Source: Fidelibacterota bacterium (GTDB lineage Bacteria; Fidelibacterota; Marinisomatia; Marinisomatales; UBA1611). Taken from it: DNA of 40,818 nt. The notes under the pieces were generated by a model. The model was not told the DNA's origin, ran no database searches, and worked only from the letters and a program-made list of their open reading frames with translations. The stretch lies in contig JABHUQ010000035.1 of the NCBI GenBank assembly GCA_018658715.1, positions 1-40,818 of the forward strand. Direction: 5' to 3'. The first letter of the stretch is position 1; every line of letters starts with the position of its first letter. Positions 16,668 through 26,474 of the stretch are shown here, piece after piece. A program made the position numbers and the translations under genes.

Positions 16668-16698
16668 TGGAGGGCGGAAAAGCCGCCCTCCATTTTTT
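16668..16698 (+). terminator. Rho-independent terminator, plus-strand orientation
   Basis: TGGAGGGCGG, loop AAAAG, CCGCCCTCCA, then TTTTTT. The U tract lies on the plus strand, although both flanking genes (plsC and ssb) are on the minus strand. It would end plus-strand transcripts coming from the EamA gene through plsC. On the minus strand the same hairpin lies between the ssb stop and the plsC start. Confidence 0.75.
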
Positions 16699-16705
16699 GT
16701 TTTAT

Positions 16706-17113
16706 TTAAAAGGGGAGATCGTCATCTGTGGGTGCGTCTGATTTTGGTGTACCTTGAGATGTCCCTCCTGTATCTCCTTTTTTTCCTAGCATTGTGAAAT
16801 TGTCTACAAGTATTTCTGTAGAATATTTTTTCACACCATTATTATCTTCCCAGGAACGTGTTTGTAAACGCCCCTCTACATAAACGAGACTACCTTTTTT
16901 CATATACTCGTTTGCTGTTTCAGCCATTTTCCCAAACATAACAGCGCGATGCCATTCCGTTTTTTCTTGGATTTCGCCATCTTTTCCTCTCCAAGATTCG
17001 CTTGTAGCGATACTTAGGTTGGAAACAGCTGTTCCTTGTGGGGTAAATCGTCCATCTGGGTCTTGTCCTAATCGACCAACAATAATGACTTTATTGACAC
17101 TGCTTTTTTGCAT
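16706..17113 (-). CDS. ssb: Single-stranded DNA-binding protein
   Basis: A 135-aa protein with one OB fold that coats ssDNA and recruits replication and repair proteins. The fold begins [18 protein letters not shown] and continues through [27 protein letters not shown] and [16 protein letters not shown] short Gly/Ser/Thr-rich linker leads to the acidic tip TDDDLPF, the docking site for partner proteins. A strong AAGGAG lies 8 bases before the ATG at 17111-17113. The protein is shorter than E. coli SSB (178 aa) because of a short linker. Confidence 0.95.
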   Translation of the reverse strand: MQKSSVNKVIIVGRLGQDPDGRFTPQGTAVSNLSIATSESWRGKDGEIQEKTEWHRAVMFGKMAETANEYMKKGSLVYVEGRLQTRSWEDNNGVKKYSTEILVDNFTMLGKKGDTGGTSQGTPKSDAPTDDDLPF

Positions 17114-17177
17114 AGTTCAACTCCTTATTTACTTTGATTACATATTAGTTAATGCCATGTTTTTACATGCGCATTAT

Positions 17178-17207
17178 TATTTACACATAAATATTAAAAC
17201 AGCGCAA
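17178..17207 (-). promoter_or_regulatory. Candidate sigma-70-like promoter of ssb
   Basis: On the minus strand, TTGCGC (17202-17207), an 18-base spacer and TAAATA (17178-17183), upstream of the ssb ribosome site. It is a weak match and other AT-rich -10 choices exist nearby. Confidence 0.3.
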
Positions 17208-17230
17208 GAACTTTTTTTCTTAAAACAAAA

Positions 17231-17251
17231 CAGGGGCCCATAGGGCCCCTG
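17231..17251. terminator. Strong bidirectional terminator hairpin
   Basis: CAGGGGCCC, loop ATA, GGGCCCCTG. Followed by CTTTTTTTGTTTTTTT on the plus strand and by TTTTGTTTT on the minus strand. It ends the long minus-strand operon 30 bases after the stop codon at 17281 and insulates ssb from it. Confidence 0.85.
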
Positions 17252-17280
17252 CTTTTTTTGTTTTTTTGTTTACTTCTGGA

Positions 17281-20200
17281 TTATTTCATAAATATCAGCT
17301 TCTTCACATTCGTGAAGTTGTTTGCTGATATTTTATAAATATACATACCTGAAGCTAATCCAACACCAGCATCGTTTGTTCCGTTCCACATTATTTTATG
17401 GAAACCAGCATCTATGTTTTGGTTAACAAGCGTTTTAACACGCTGACCTGTAACGCTATAGATTTCAACCAATACATCTGATTGTTCTGGAACATCAAAT
17501 GCAATAGTTGTAACTGGGTTAAATGGGTTTGGATAGTTTTGGTGTAACGCAAACTCTTCTGGAATACCGAACTCATCAATGGACAGCATTGCGCTAATAT
17601 CCCAAGTAATGTTCATATATTCTGGAGTTGAGACTGTCGTGTCCACACCGTCAGATGCTTGCACAAGCCACCACCAAGTACCTTCGGTATCGCCGTGAGA
17701 AGTGATTTGCTCATAAACATAAGAATAAGGCATTATGAGAGAGTTTGATGTTGTAACTGAATCATCACCATACCATGCTTCTGGCTGTACCCACTCAAAG
17801 GTGTATTCTACCACATCCCCATCTGCGTCTGCGGATGGTGTCCACATAAACATTGCTTCTCCTGTTGTGACGTTGTCTGGAGTGATTGAAATCACCGCAT
17901 TGTCTGCTGGAGAAATAAGGTTAAATGCTGTTGGGGGAGTATTTTCCAACGTAACGCTAACTGTGTTTGTTGGGCCTGATTCGCCTTCGTCATATACAGC
18001 CGTAACATAATACTCATATGGTGTGTTGTATTCTAAGCCCGAATCTTCAAAGCTAGTCGTTTCCATATCAACAGACTGAACTAATCCTTCGTTTCTATAT
18101 ACATTGTATCCAGTCATGTCGCGACTGTTGTTGGATGTCGCTCTCACGAGGCTTAGGATTGGTTCTGTGTCGCTGTCGGCGTTTCTGCCTCCAATACAAT
18201 CTACCATTGCCGTTTGTGGTTGTGATGAAGTTCCATCATCAAAGTCCATTACGAAAGTGTCTTCAGTCCCTGGGTCAAACCCATAGAAGTAGAAACCATC
18301 TACAAAGCCATAACTTGAGATGTCCATGCCGTCGGGAGCGCCACTAAAATAGATCATAGTTGCTATACAGCCTCCGTCCCAACTAAACCAAAAATAACCA
18401 GTGCCGTCTTCATAACAATCTCCGACTTCTGGGTCTGATCCTAAGACAAGAAATGAGCCGTCGCAAGGACCTCCAGGTCCGCCTCCGCCTCCTGCTGGAT
18501 CCCAAGATAGAAAGACTGTTGTGCCAACCGCTTCAGCCACTAAGTTGGTAGGTGGAGATAAAACAAACATCACTTCAACATCAACTGTGTTGCTTGGTTC
18601 AGATTCACCATATACGGCATAAGTCGCAGTCACGGAGTATGAGTGTGTGCCAACTAACTCTTCGCCCACATAATCGGTGAAACTAACGGCATCTCCTGGA
18701 GCATTCCCAACCGCTTCTCCGTCTCTATAAACAGTGTATCCTAAGAGCGGGCTTGGCACGGTAATGCTAATTTCATATTCACCAGCGCCACCACCATATC
18801 CATCAACTACGATATAATATGTATTACCGGCCGTCATGTATACGCCACCTAGAAAACTCAAATAATTTGTTGTTGAGTTTGAGCAATCATCATCATTACA
18901 CGCATCAAAACCATCCGCAGTTTGCGCAAGCGTTCCTGCGGTATTTTCGTAAACGTATACTTTTGTATCATAGCTTGTGCCCTCGCCACAAAGACTTATG
19001 TCCATTGTGCCGTTTTCTGTTGCAGTATAACTATAGACAACGTCAGGTGATGTGCTTCCAGTGTAAGGACACGCCTCATCATAATCATCAGTATATCCTA
19101 CGGTTGTTCCTGTGTTAGAATAAGGAAGTGACTCAATCATGGTTGCGTCATCAACTGTATCGCCACCTTGACGGCTTCTGTCTGGATAGTCTGATTTATT
19201 ATAAATCGGATAATCTGCAGGGTTGTCTATCTTTTCTGCTGTGACAGCATTGTTGTTCGTGTTTGTGCTCGAGAGTCCTAAACCGCTTAGGTCTGGAGCT
19301 GTCCAACTTAACATTACTTCCCAGTTTGCATATTCTCCAGCTAAATCTGTTGGTGGAGGTAGGTATACTGCAGTAATTGGAGTTGCGCATGCTGTGTTGG
19401 ACTCAGTGGATTCTGATGCACCCGGTGTGTTTACCTGTGTAACATAGTAGCAATATTCAACTTCGCCTGTTACGCTTTCATCAACAAAGCTCATAGCGTC
19501 AACACCATCGCCTACAGATACAAAGTCAGCGCCCGCATCTGAACGATAAACATTCCATGTAACTGCTTCAAATGGATCTTGAATTTCAAAGTTTATTGAA
19601 ATCGTATTATCAGTTTCGTCGGTTTCATCCACCGTACATCCCCAATCTATAAACATACCTATATCAAAGGATCCATAACCAAGGTAGTATGATGCAGGTT
19701 CAAGTATGGTATAAGTGAACGATGTGCCTGGATTTAGATATTCAGCCATATCCAGACCATCATATAGGTCGTTCTCACACTCGCCAGATGTTGGATTAGT
19801 GCCATAAACAGCTACGTAAAAACCATATGCGGTTGTACCGCCTGTGTTGTTTATTGTTACCATAATGGCATCCGTACCAGCGTCATAGTGAAGGTCGCTA
19901 ATATTTAGGTTGGCTAGTTCTGGAGGCGTATCGCTCATGGTAAACTCTGTGGTTGCAAAGTCGCCTTCTGTTAGGGTAAAGCTGAGCCATGGTGCCCCAT
20001 CTGCTGCTCCAGTCACAGTTAAAACATTACCGTTCCAGCCGTCCCCATAAGAGTCAAAACCGTTGACAGTATATACGCCATTATCTAGTGATGCTGTTAA
20101 CTCGCCACTAGGGGCGCCACCAGACGCAACAACACTACCTGCCGCATCTAAAATTTCCCAAGAGACTTCTTCCTGCCAGGATCCGCCATCGCACTCAATT

Positions 20201-22575
20201 ATAACATCTGTAGATCTTGAGTTTGATATATAGTCTGGGCTGACAACACCAAAAATATGTGTTTCTGATGTTTCGCTTCCTTTTAGTAGTGTCGTTTTGG
20301 TAAGCATTTCTTCGTTAATTTGCTCAAGCGTTCTTCCAAAATCATTATTACCTCTGCTTGATGCGCTTCGGCCGGTTTCTGGATTTGCACCCACCCAGTT
20401 TAGGGTGACTGATTCCACGCCAGCGTAAGCTACAAGTTCTGATGGTCCGGTTGGGTCTTGCCATCCTGTAATCGATAATGTGTAGTTACCAAAATTTACA
20501 CTATACCCAAGTACTTTTGCGTAGTAGGTACCGGCTGCAACATCAGTCAAATCAACCTGAGAATTGAATGCGCCACAGGCTGCGTCGTCGTTGTATCCAA
20601 GGTATTCCGCGTCATCACATGCGGCCCACACTTCAAGTTGTGTGTCAAACTCAGAACCACAAAGCGAAACGGAAACATTTTCATAGTCTGTGTCCACGAC
20701 AAAGCTGTACCAGTCTACATCGTATGCTTCGGTTGTTGAGCTCACTATTGGGTCTCCATTTATAGTACCGCCATCAAGCGCTACGTTACAACTGTCACCC
20801 AAATAATAACAAGAACCATCACTCACTGTGGCTTCTGGGTTGTAGTTCACAGCATCAGGATCCATACAACCGAGAACATCAGTTGTTTCTCCTATTTGAA
20901 GTACGCCTTCATAGGGTGCGCCACCTTCAAGAAGCGGGACACCATCTGCGCCAAGAATAGCCCAGGATACTTCACCCTGGAAAGAGCCGCCGTCACATGT
21001 TACTGAATACAGCCCGTCTTCTAAACAAAGTTCAGCAAAAGCATAGTCACCGGCTTCTATGGTGAAGGATTCTGTTCCAATTGTTAGTACATTTCCATTC
21101 CAACCATCACCCCACGAATCATACATATTAACAGATACGGGTGTGTTTTGACATGGTTCAACGCAGGTTACTTCACAGGAGAGAGCACAATGTGCCATTT
21201 CTACATCAGCGCCTGCAACAGTGAAGCCATAGTTTCCATATTCGTCACCCGGCACATAATCACAATCAGAATCTAGTGGTGCGTTGAACACAACACCCCA
21301 ACCAGAATAACCATCTGCTTCGCCAGTTACTGCAACAACATATTCAACCACTCCATCAACGAGGCCCCCTAATGAGCCAGTGAAAATTCCATCGCCATCG
21401 GCGTCAGTAAGTTCGAGACCCCACGCTCCAAAGTCATTCCAACTGCCGTTAATAACGACAGATGAATATGATGCGTCTGGATAGCCAGTATAGTTCATAT
21501 CAATCGCAAAATTTGCCGTATAAGTTGGTGGTGGATCATTACCCGATACAGTCACATTAGATAGCGTAACTGAAGCACCCATATTCAAGTATAATAAGAA
21601 TGAACTAAATGTATTTGCGCCCTGTGGAGGAATTTCTACAGAGTAACCTGTGGCTTCTGTTCCACTAATTTGTACTGCTACTGTTTCAAAGCTTGGCTCT
21701 GTGTCGGGGTAAGGGTTGTATTCAAACCTGAACCACACAGCCGCTTCTGGATCTTCGTTTGCGATTGCACCCGCAAAGGTGATTTCGCCACCATCTGGGA
21801 AGCTGAACGGATAGAGACCTGTGTCTTCGTTGGCAAAGCCCGCCCATGGTTCAGTCCCTATTGGAATAGTATAAGTGTTTCCTTCGTCAATTGCGCCGCC
21901 AAATTCACCTGAGAATACGACTCCCATAATGTGAGCACCAAGTGTTGGTGGTGTATAATCAGCTGATGGTTTATCTGCAACAATCCATTCAGAATTATCT
22001 GCATCTGTACCGGCTGATGCAGCCCAATCGCCGCCATTACCAGATGTTACTCCGTTTTTTCTGACAAGAGTATAATCTTTTGTTGCTGCGCTTGTCCCTG
22101 CCACGTCAAAACCGCCGCCAGGATCATCTTCTGATCCTTCTCCTTCAACGCCATCTCCGTCTCCGTCAAGAGTTCCTATAATATCCAAAATCGTGGTGTC
22201 TGCGCCTGAAACATGTGCAAGCGCTCGAACGTCGTCACCGTTGAAGGACGTAGTATACCACGGGTCAGCATAACCAAGCAGTTCGTCAGCAAGCGCTTGA
22301 ATTCCATCAGACGCGTCAGAGCTTGCAACAACGTATACGTCGCCTGCGGCAAGCATTGCGCCTGCAGCAAAGGTAAATGCCTCACTGAAAGGGTTTCCAT
22401 TATAGTTGCCCATAATGACATAGTCTGCAAGGTCAACACTGGCATTGGAACCATTATAAATTTCTAAATATTTATTGCTGCTTGTCCCTTCTGCATATTC
22501 TGAAAAGAATAATGTGGTTGTCTGACCAAAAGACACAGCCATAAAAAGAATCAACGAACTGATTAGTTGTTTCAT
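17281..22575 (-). CDS. Giant multidomain surface protein with sorting domain
   Basis: A 1764-aa exported protein. The signal peptide is MKQLISSLILFMAVSFG with Gln18 at mature +1. In order: lamin-tail-like domain (about 20-210, SEYAEGTSSNKYLEIYN); a beta-sandwich region (about 215-465); DGWNG module (481-555); GCMDPDAVNYNP...DGSC motif (569-590); pre-peptidase C-like domain (594-704); three FN3 domains each split by an insert (708-1066, 1073-1336, 1340-1544), with a second DGWNG module and a CARDB-like part in the first insert and another pre-peptidase-like domain in the second; a further FN3-like domain (1548-1650); and the sorting domain from QNYPNPFNPVTTIAF to IFMK. No catalytic site is seen, so an adhesive or structural surface role is likely. 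GGAG precedes the ATG. It is the last gene of the long operon. Confidence 0.85.
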   Translation of the reverse strand: MKQLISSLILFMAVSFGQTTTLFFSEYAEGTSSNKYLEIYNGSNASVDLADYVIMGNYNGNPFSEAFTFAAGAMLAAGDVYVVASSDASDGIQALADELLGYADPWYTTSFNGDDVRALAHVSGADTTILDIIGTLDGDGDGVEGEGSEDDPGGGFDVAGTSAATKDYTLVRKNGVTSGNGGDWAASAGTDADNSEWIVADKPSADYTPPTLGAHIMGVVFSGEFGGAIDEGNTYTIPIGTEPWAGFANEDTGLYPFSFPDGGEITFAGAIANEDPEAAVWFRFEYNPYPDTEPSFETVAVQISGTEATGYSVEIPPQGANTFSSFLLYLNMGASVTLSNVTVSGNDPPPTYTANFAIDMNYTGYPDASYSSVVINGSWNDFGAWGLELTDADGDGIFTGSLGGLVDGVVEYVVAVTGEADGYSGWGVVFNAPLDSDCDYVPGDEYGNYGFTVAGADVEMAHCALSCEVTCVEPCQNTPVSVNMYDSWGDGWNGNVLTIGTESFTIEAGDYAFAELCLEDGLYSVTCDGGSFQGEVSWAILGADGVPLLEGGAPYEGVLQIGETTDVLGCMDPDAVNYNPEATVSDGSCYYLGDSCNVALDGGTINGDPIVSSTTEAYDVDWYSFVVDTDYENVSVSLCGSEFDTQLEVWAACDDAEYLGYNDDAACGAFNSQVDLTDVAAGTYYAKVLGYSVNFGNYTLSITGWQDPTGPSELVAYAGVESVTLNWVGANPETGRSASSRGNNDFGRTLEQINEEMLTKTTLLKGSETSETHIFGVVSPDYISNSRSTDVIIECDGGSWQEEVSWEILDAAGSVVASGGAPSGELTASLDNGVYTVNGFDSYGDGWNGNVLTVTGAADGAPWLSFTLTEGDFATTEFTMSDTPPELANLNISDLHYDAGTDAIMVTINNTGGTTAYGFYVAVYGTNPTSGECENDLYDGLDMAEYLNPGTSFTYTILEPASYYLGYGSFDIGMFIDWGCTVDETDETDNTISINFEIQDPFEAVTWNVYRSDAGADFVSVGDGVDAMSFVDESVTGEVEYCYYVTQVNTPGASESTESNTACATPITAVYLPPPTDLAGEYANWEVMLSWTAPDLSGLGLSSTNTNNNAVTAEKIDNPADYPIYNKSDYPDRSRQGGDTVDDATMIESLPYSNTGTTVGYTDDYDEACPYTGSTSPDVVYSYTATENGTMDISLCGEGTSYDTKVYVYENTAGTLAQTADGFDACNDDDCSNSTTNYLSFLGGVYMTAGNTYYIVVDGYGGGAGEYEISITVPSPLLGYTVYRDGEAVGNAPGDAVSFTDYVGEELVGTHSYSVTATYAVYGESEPSNTVDVEVMFVLSPPTNLVAEAVGTTVFLSWDPAGGGGGPGGPCDGSFLVLGSDPEVGDCYEDGTGYFWFSWDGGCIATMIYFSGAPDGMDISSYGFVDGFYFYGFDPGTEDTFVMDFDDGTSSQPQTAMVDCIGGRNADSDTEPILSLVRATSNNSRDMTGYNVYRNEGLVQSVDMETTSFEDSGLEYNTPYEYYVTAVYDEGESGPTNTVSVTLENTPPTAFNLISPADNAVISITPDNVTTGEAMFMWTPSADADGDVVEYTFEWVQPEAWYGDDSVTTSNSLIMPYSYVYEQITSHGDTEGTWWWLVQASDGVDTTVSTPEYMNITWDISAMLSIDEFGIPEEFALHQNYPNPFNPVTTIAFDVPEQSDVLVEIYSVTGQRVKTLVNQNIDAGFHKIMWNGTNDAGVGLASGMYIYKISANNFTNVKKLIFMK

Positions 22576-22593
22576 GTTTTACTCCATTGTTGT

Positions 22594-24735
22594 TTATTTG
22601 ATGATTAAAAATTTGCCTTCTTTCACCTGACCTGAAGATTTATCTTCAACGGAAAATAAATATAATCCTGTTGCAGCTGCCTGGTCATGCATGGTTATTA
22701 AATCCCAAGCATGTTCTCCTCCGGACATTTGCGGTGATTTTTGATTATCGATATTTTGGACATCTGCTCCTTGATAGCTTTCATCATGTTCTATAATGTT
22801 AACTAAGTCTCCGGCAAGCGTGAAAATACGAATTTCTGCGGTTTGTGGGAGGTTTTGAAACCAAATTATTTTATTCCTACTACCAAACCCATCCCAATGG
22901 GCTTGACCTTTATATGGATTTGGATAAACAGTTGGTGTGCTACTCCAATTCCCATGTTGAGATGCGGGTTGTCCTGGATAAACATATGTACGATTAGAAT
23001 AAATTGAACTTTCTAAACTTTCAAGATTTGCGTCCGGATCACCTTGGTCATAAGCAGTAATTGCATAATAATTAATCCAACCATTATTTACACCATCATT
23101 GATGAATTTATAATGATAATAATTCCCATCAATCAAAATGCTATCAGGATTTCCATATTCATCAGTAATACGGATTAAATCAAAATCGGTATTATACCCA
23201 ATATTATTCATAGAGTCGAATTCTCCAAGTAATGTGAATTCCCCTAATAATTCATTTTGCGTTTTACGAGCACCATAAATACGATATCCTTCGAAATCTT
23301 TTTCTTGGCTGATTGGATCTTTAAAATATTCTGCATTATTCTCCCAGTAAATAGTAACTCTTTGCGACTCCACCATTAATTTCATATTTGGGGATGGAGG
23401 GGGAGCAGGTAAAATATATCGGTCTATTACATTATTATTATTTGTGTCTTCGTCTTCATCAAGGATGTTGTTTCTATTTTTATCTTCTCCATCAAATGCT
23501 TTTTGAGCCCAATCATAATTCACAATCAAATTTTCTCTTCTTTCCGGAGAGTCTCCAGAGCCATTTCCCCATAAACCACACACAACAGTAAATGAAATAT
23601 TACAACTTTCGCCTGGTGGCAATATCCATGATGATGAATCTGCATTGCTAGGCAAACTACCAAGAGGGCCTGCAGATAATAAAAATAACCAACTATCTGG
23701 AGATGCAGGGTAACCATCTTCTGTATAATCTGGTGCTCCTGGGCCTTTTTGTACATTTGATTTTAGTTTTGTATATCTCTCAAAATCATCAAGTGGCATA
23801 CCAAAACTTGGATAATCTGCATTATTTGAATTTGTCCATGCCCATTGTTGGTAGTATGATTTTAAATAGGGTTGAGGCACATTCCCACCCAATACAGAAA
23901 CTCCAAAATAAGACTCTGCCCATCCATCATCTCCGTCAGCATCATATTGGTACCCAATGTCACGCGAAAAGCCTGCAGCATCATTAGTTTGGTCATATCC
24001 ATCTAAATTATCTGTCCAAGTAAAACCACCACCCGGTTCATATTTATTTGTATAATTAAAATTAGCTATAGATGCATCTGCCCAAATACCCGAATAAATA
24101 TTCTTTATTGTATCTTCGCTCATATTTGTAATTGTATAATTTAAAATAGTAAACGCATCGGCATAAGAATAATTCCACGCATATGCTTTTAATTCGACAT
24201 CTATTCCTAATGGATTATGATTAATAATATTTTGGCCATCACTTGGGGAATCACCATAATCTGAAAAGGTGGCTACCATATCTTGATGCGATACAGCATC
24301 TGGAGAATAATATTGTGCCATTGAATCTTGTGTTGTAGAAGCTATGGATGACTTTATATCAATCGATGATTTTGAAAAAAACTCAAACCCTTCTTCCCCG
24401 GAATCAAATACACCATCTACAATTGCAGTTGATACGCGTCTTTGACCATTTACGAGTCCGCCAATCCATAATCCCGCATAAGAAAAATGTTCAATTTGCT
24501 CTCTTAATACTTCTGTGTTTTGCTTATAAACACATGATGGATTAATACTACCATCTTCCATACGATTCCAACCGTTTCCAAGAATCCCAAAATTGGTAAT
24601 TGTAAGACCTAATTGTCCAACGGAAGTATATTTATCAAATTCATCATTTACGCTTATCGCGCGTGAAAGTTGCCTGTCAGATTGGCCCACAGCGATAGAA
24701 ATAGTAAAAATAGATAGTAGTATAATATTATTCAT
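22594..24735 (-). CDS. Large secreted surface protein with sorting domain
   Basis: A 713-aa exported protein. The signal peptide MNNIILLSIFTISIAVG is followed by Gln18 at mature +1. The N-terminal two thirds (SVGQLGLTITNFGILGNGW, FSYAGLWIGGLVNGQRRVST, AYAWNYSYADAFTILNYTI) form a pattern common in secreted proteins of this bacterial group, with no assigned function. An acidic DKNRNNILDEDED segment near residue 415 looks like a calcium-binding loop pair. An FN3-like stretch follows (VESQRVTIYWENNAEYF, FEGYRIYGARKT). The C terminus, from VYPNPYKGQAHWDGFG to GKFLIIK, is a sorting-type domain. The start codon shares one base with the stop of the upstream nuclease gene (TAATG). Probable T9SS cargo. 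Confidence 0.75.
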   Translation of the reverse strand: MNNIILLSIFTISIAVGQSDRQLSRAISVNDEFDKYTSVGQLGLTITNFGILGNGWNRMEDGSINPSCVYKQNTEVLREQIEHFSYAGLWIGGLVNGQRRVSTAIVDGVFDSGEEGFEFFSKSSIDIKSSIASTTQDSMAQYYSPDAVSHQDMVATFSDYGDSPSDGQNIINHNPLGIDVELKAYAWNYSYADAFTILNYTITNMSEDTIKNIYSGIWADASIANFNYTNKYEPGGGFTWTDNLDGYDQTNDAAGFSRDIGYQYDADGDDGWAESYFGVSVLGGNVPQPYLKSYYQQWAWTNSNNADYPSFGMPLDDFERYTKLKSNVQKGPGAPDYTEDGYPASPDSWLFLLSAGPLGSLPSNADSSSWILPPGESCNISFTVVCGLWGNGSGDSPERRENLIVNYDWAQKAFDGEDKNRNNILDEDEDTNNNNVIDRYILPAPPPSPNMKLMVESQRVTIYWENNAEYFKDPISQEKDFEGYRIYGARKTQNELLGEFTLLGEFDSMNNIGYNTDFDLIRITDEYGNPDSILIDGNYYHYKFINDGVNNGWINYYAITAYDQGDPDANLESLESSIYSNRTYVYPGQPASQHGNWSSTPTVYPNPYKGQAHWDGFGSRNKIIWFQNLPQTAEIRIFTLAGDLVNIIEHDESYQGADVQNIDNQKSPQMSGGEHAWDLITMHDQAAATGLYLFSVEDKSSGQVKEGKFLIIK

Positions 24736-26474
24736 TATTTAATAAGAATCAACTTTTTAGAAAATACTTTCCCTTGAATGTTATAGTATACGAAGTATAT
24801 CCCGGAAGGAAAAGTGGAAGCATTCCAATTAAATTTATGACTCCCCAGACCTAGGCTTCCTTTATAAATATTTGATGTTTTTTCTCCAACAATATTGAAG
24901 ATAGAAATATCAACATCAGATTTTTGATATATTGTTAACCAAATATTTGTATTTGGATTAAAAGGGTTGGGGTAAGGGTTAAATATTTGAAATGATTCAG
25001 GAAATATATCTTCATCAGAAATAGATAAATTATTCCAAAAAGTTCCCGGTGTACCATTATCTCCAATTCCATAAGTTTCCGTTGCGCTATACCAACTACT
25101 TTCTAAATCATTATTTGATTCTATATCATGGATTTCCATGGAATACCCACTACCAAAAGGGAAACTACTCGTATAATTCACTTCATCCACAATGGCTCCT
25201 TGTGCATCTGTTAGTATAGCTTCATCTTCATTGTTAGACAAAGAGAAACCATCATAATCATAATCAGACTCAACGCCTCCATTTAGCTCATAATCAGAGT
25301 TTCGACAAAATACTAAGTATTGCCCAGGTTGGATTAATAGGGTAGAACTTTCGGTTGTAATTGTATGATCATCAATATCGCTATCTTTGATATGCCATCC
25401 ATTTAAATCGACAATATCTTGACTGAGATTATAAATTTCAAACCATTCACCATACGAATCAGAAACCTGCGAAGGGTTTGGCATTATTTCAGTAATAACA
25501 ATTCCAGCATCTGAAAAAACCAAATCATTAAACCAGACATCCATATACACGGGTAAATGATCTGATGCATTATGGAGCGCATCTGCAATCTCATCATTGA
25601 CGGATGTGTTATTACCATTATTAATGGCATTATTGAAATGGTTGCCATCATTACCAACCGCCCAATAAGTATCTTCTACATAGTGCATATCAGATGAATT
25701 ATCCAAAATAGTACTAGATACAAAGAGCCAGTCAAAGCGGTCATCCATGCCTCCATTTGCTCCGCCACCAAAGCTAGATGTTCTAGGTGATTGGGTGTGG
25801 ACGTCTGAATAAGAACTATTATTATGCCAATAACCAATACGATCAATAGGATCAAATAATCGACCGTCATTATCGTCTGAATCACCTGTTAACATATCAA
25901 ATGCAGGTTCGGATGTTGGACTATGAGAATAAATATTAAAATCACCTGCTACAATAAATTCACTACCGGCAGGCAACGTATTTAAGTAGTCTCTTAATAT
26001 GGTTGTTTCGGCTAATCTTTGTTGGGCGTTTTCATCTCCCGAGCTTGCTTTCAAATGGACGCCATAAATTCGAAATTCTATTTCGGAGTCATTGTGCATC
26101 ATAACCCATTCTACAACATCGCGTGTTCCGGATGATTGGGCTGTGTTAATGGTTGATGTGGAAATAAATGTAAATAAATCATGTTGATAATAAAGGGCTA
26201 TATCTTGACTCGCACTTTGATTAGTAAAAGTCGCTCCAGACCATTCATTGGGGTTAGCTACATCTAAAACATCTGACTTAAAATGGCTATAACCCGTTTG
26301 ACTCTGAACTTCTTCAGCCACAATTATATTTGGGTTTACAAAATTAATAATAGTTATGAAATAAGTTTCTCTAGAATTATCATCATCATAATTCAGTAGA
26401 TTATATGTCATAACTCTTGCAGATGATGCAAATATACATGTAAACAATAGCCCAATAATTATACCCTTTTTCAT
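24735..26474 (-). CDS. Secreted endonuclease/phosphatase-fold enzyme with lamin-tail and sorting domains
   Basis: A 579-aa exported hydrolase, most likely an extracellular nuclease. The signal peptide is MKKGIIIGLLFTCIFA. The EEP (DNase I-like) domain at about 19-315 keeps the active-site pattern: MTYNLLNY with Asn25, AEEVQ with Glu55, GVHLKASSG with His140, AGDFNIYS with Asp178 and Asn180, DDRFDWLF, and ASDHLPV with Asp305 and His306. A lamin-tail domain (about 320-455, EWFEIYNLSQDIVDLNGW) follows, then the sorting domain (FNPYPNPFNPNTN to KKLILIK). Lamin-tail plus EEP is a known extracellular nuclease architecture. It could serve phosphate or nucleotide scavenging. TAATG overlaps at both ends imply coupled translation. 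Confidence 0.88.
   Translation of the reverse strand: MKKGIIIGLLFTCIFASSARVMTYNLLNYDDDNSRETYFITIINFVNPNIIVAEEVQSQTGYSHFKSDVLDVANPNEWSGATFTNQSASQDIALYYQHDLFTFISTSTINTAQSSGTRDVVEWVMMHNDSEIEFRIYGVHLKASSGDENAQQRLAETTILRDYLNTLPAGSEFIVAGDFNIYSHSPTSEPAFDMLTGDSDDNDGRLFDPIDRIGYWHNNSSYSDVHTQSPRTSSFGGGANGGMDDRFDWLFVSSTILDNSSDMHYVEDTYWAVGNDGNHFNNAINNGNNTSVNDEIADALHNASDHLPVYMDVWFNDLVFSDAGIVITEIMPNPSQVSDSYGEWFEIYNLSQDIVDLNGWHIKDSDIDDHTITTESSTLLIQPGQYLVFCRNSDYELNGGVESDYDYDGFSLSNNEDEAILTDAQGAIVDEVNYTSSFPFGSGYSMEIHDIESNNDLESSWYSATETYGIGDNGTPGTFWNNLSISDEDIFPESFQIFNPYPNPFNPNTNIWLTIYQKSDVDISIFNIVGEKTSNIYKGSLGLGSHKFNWNASTFPSGIYFVYYNIQGKVFSKKLILIK

Noticed and set aside
24735-26474. The EEP nuclease as part of a phage-defence system
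   Set aside because: It has a signal peptide, a lamin-tail domain and a sorting domain, so it acts outside the cell. No methyltransferase, helicase or other defence partner is adjacent.
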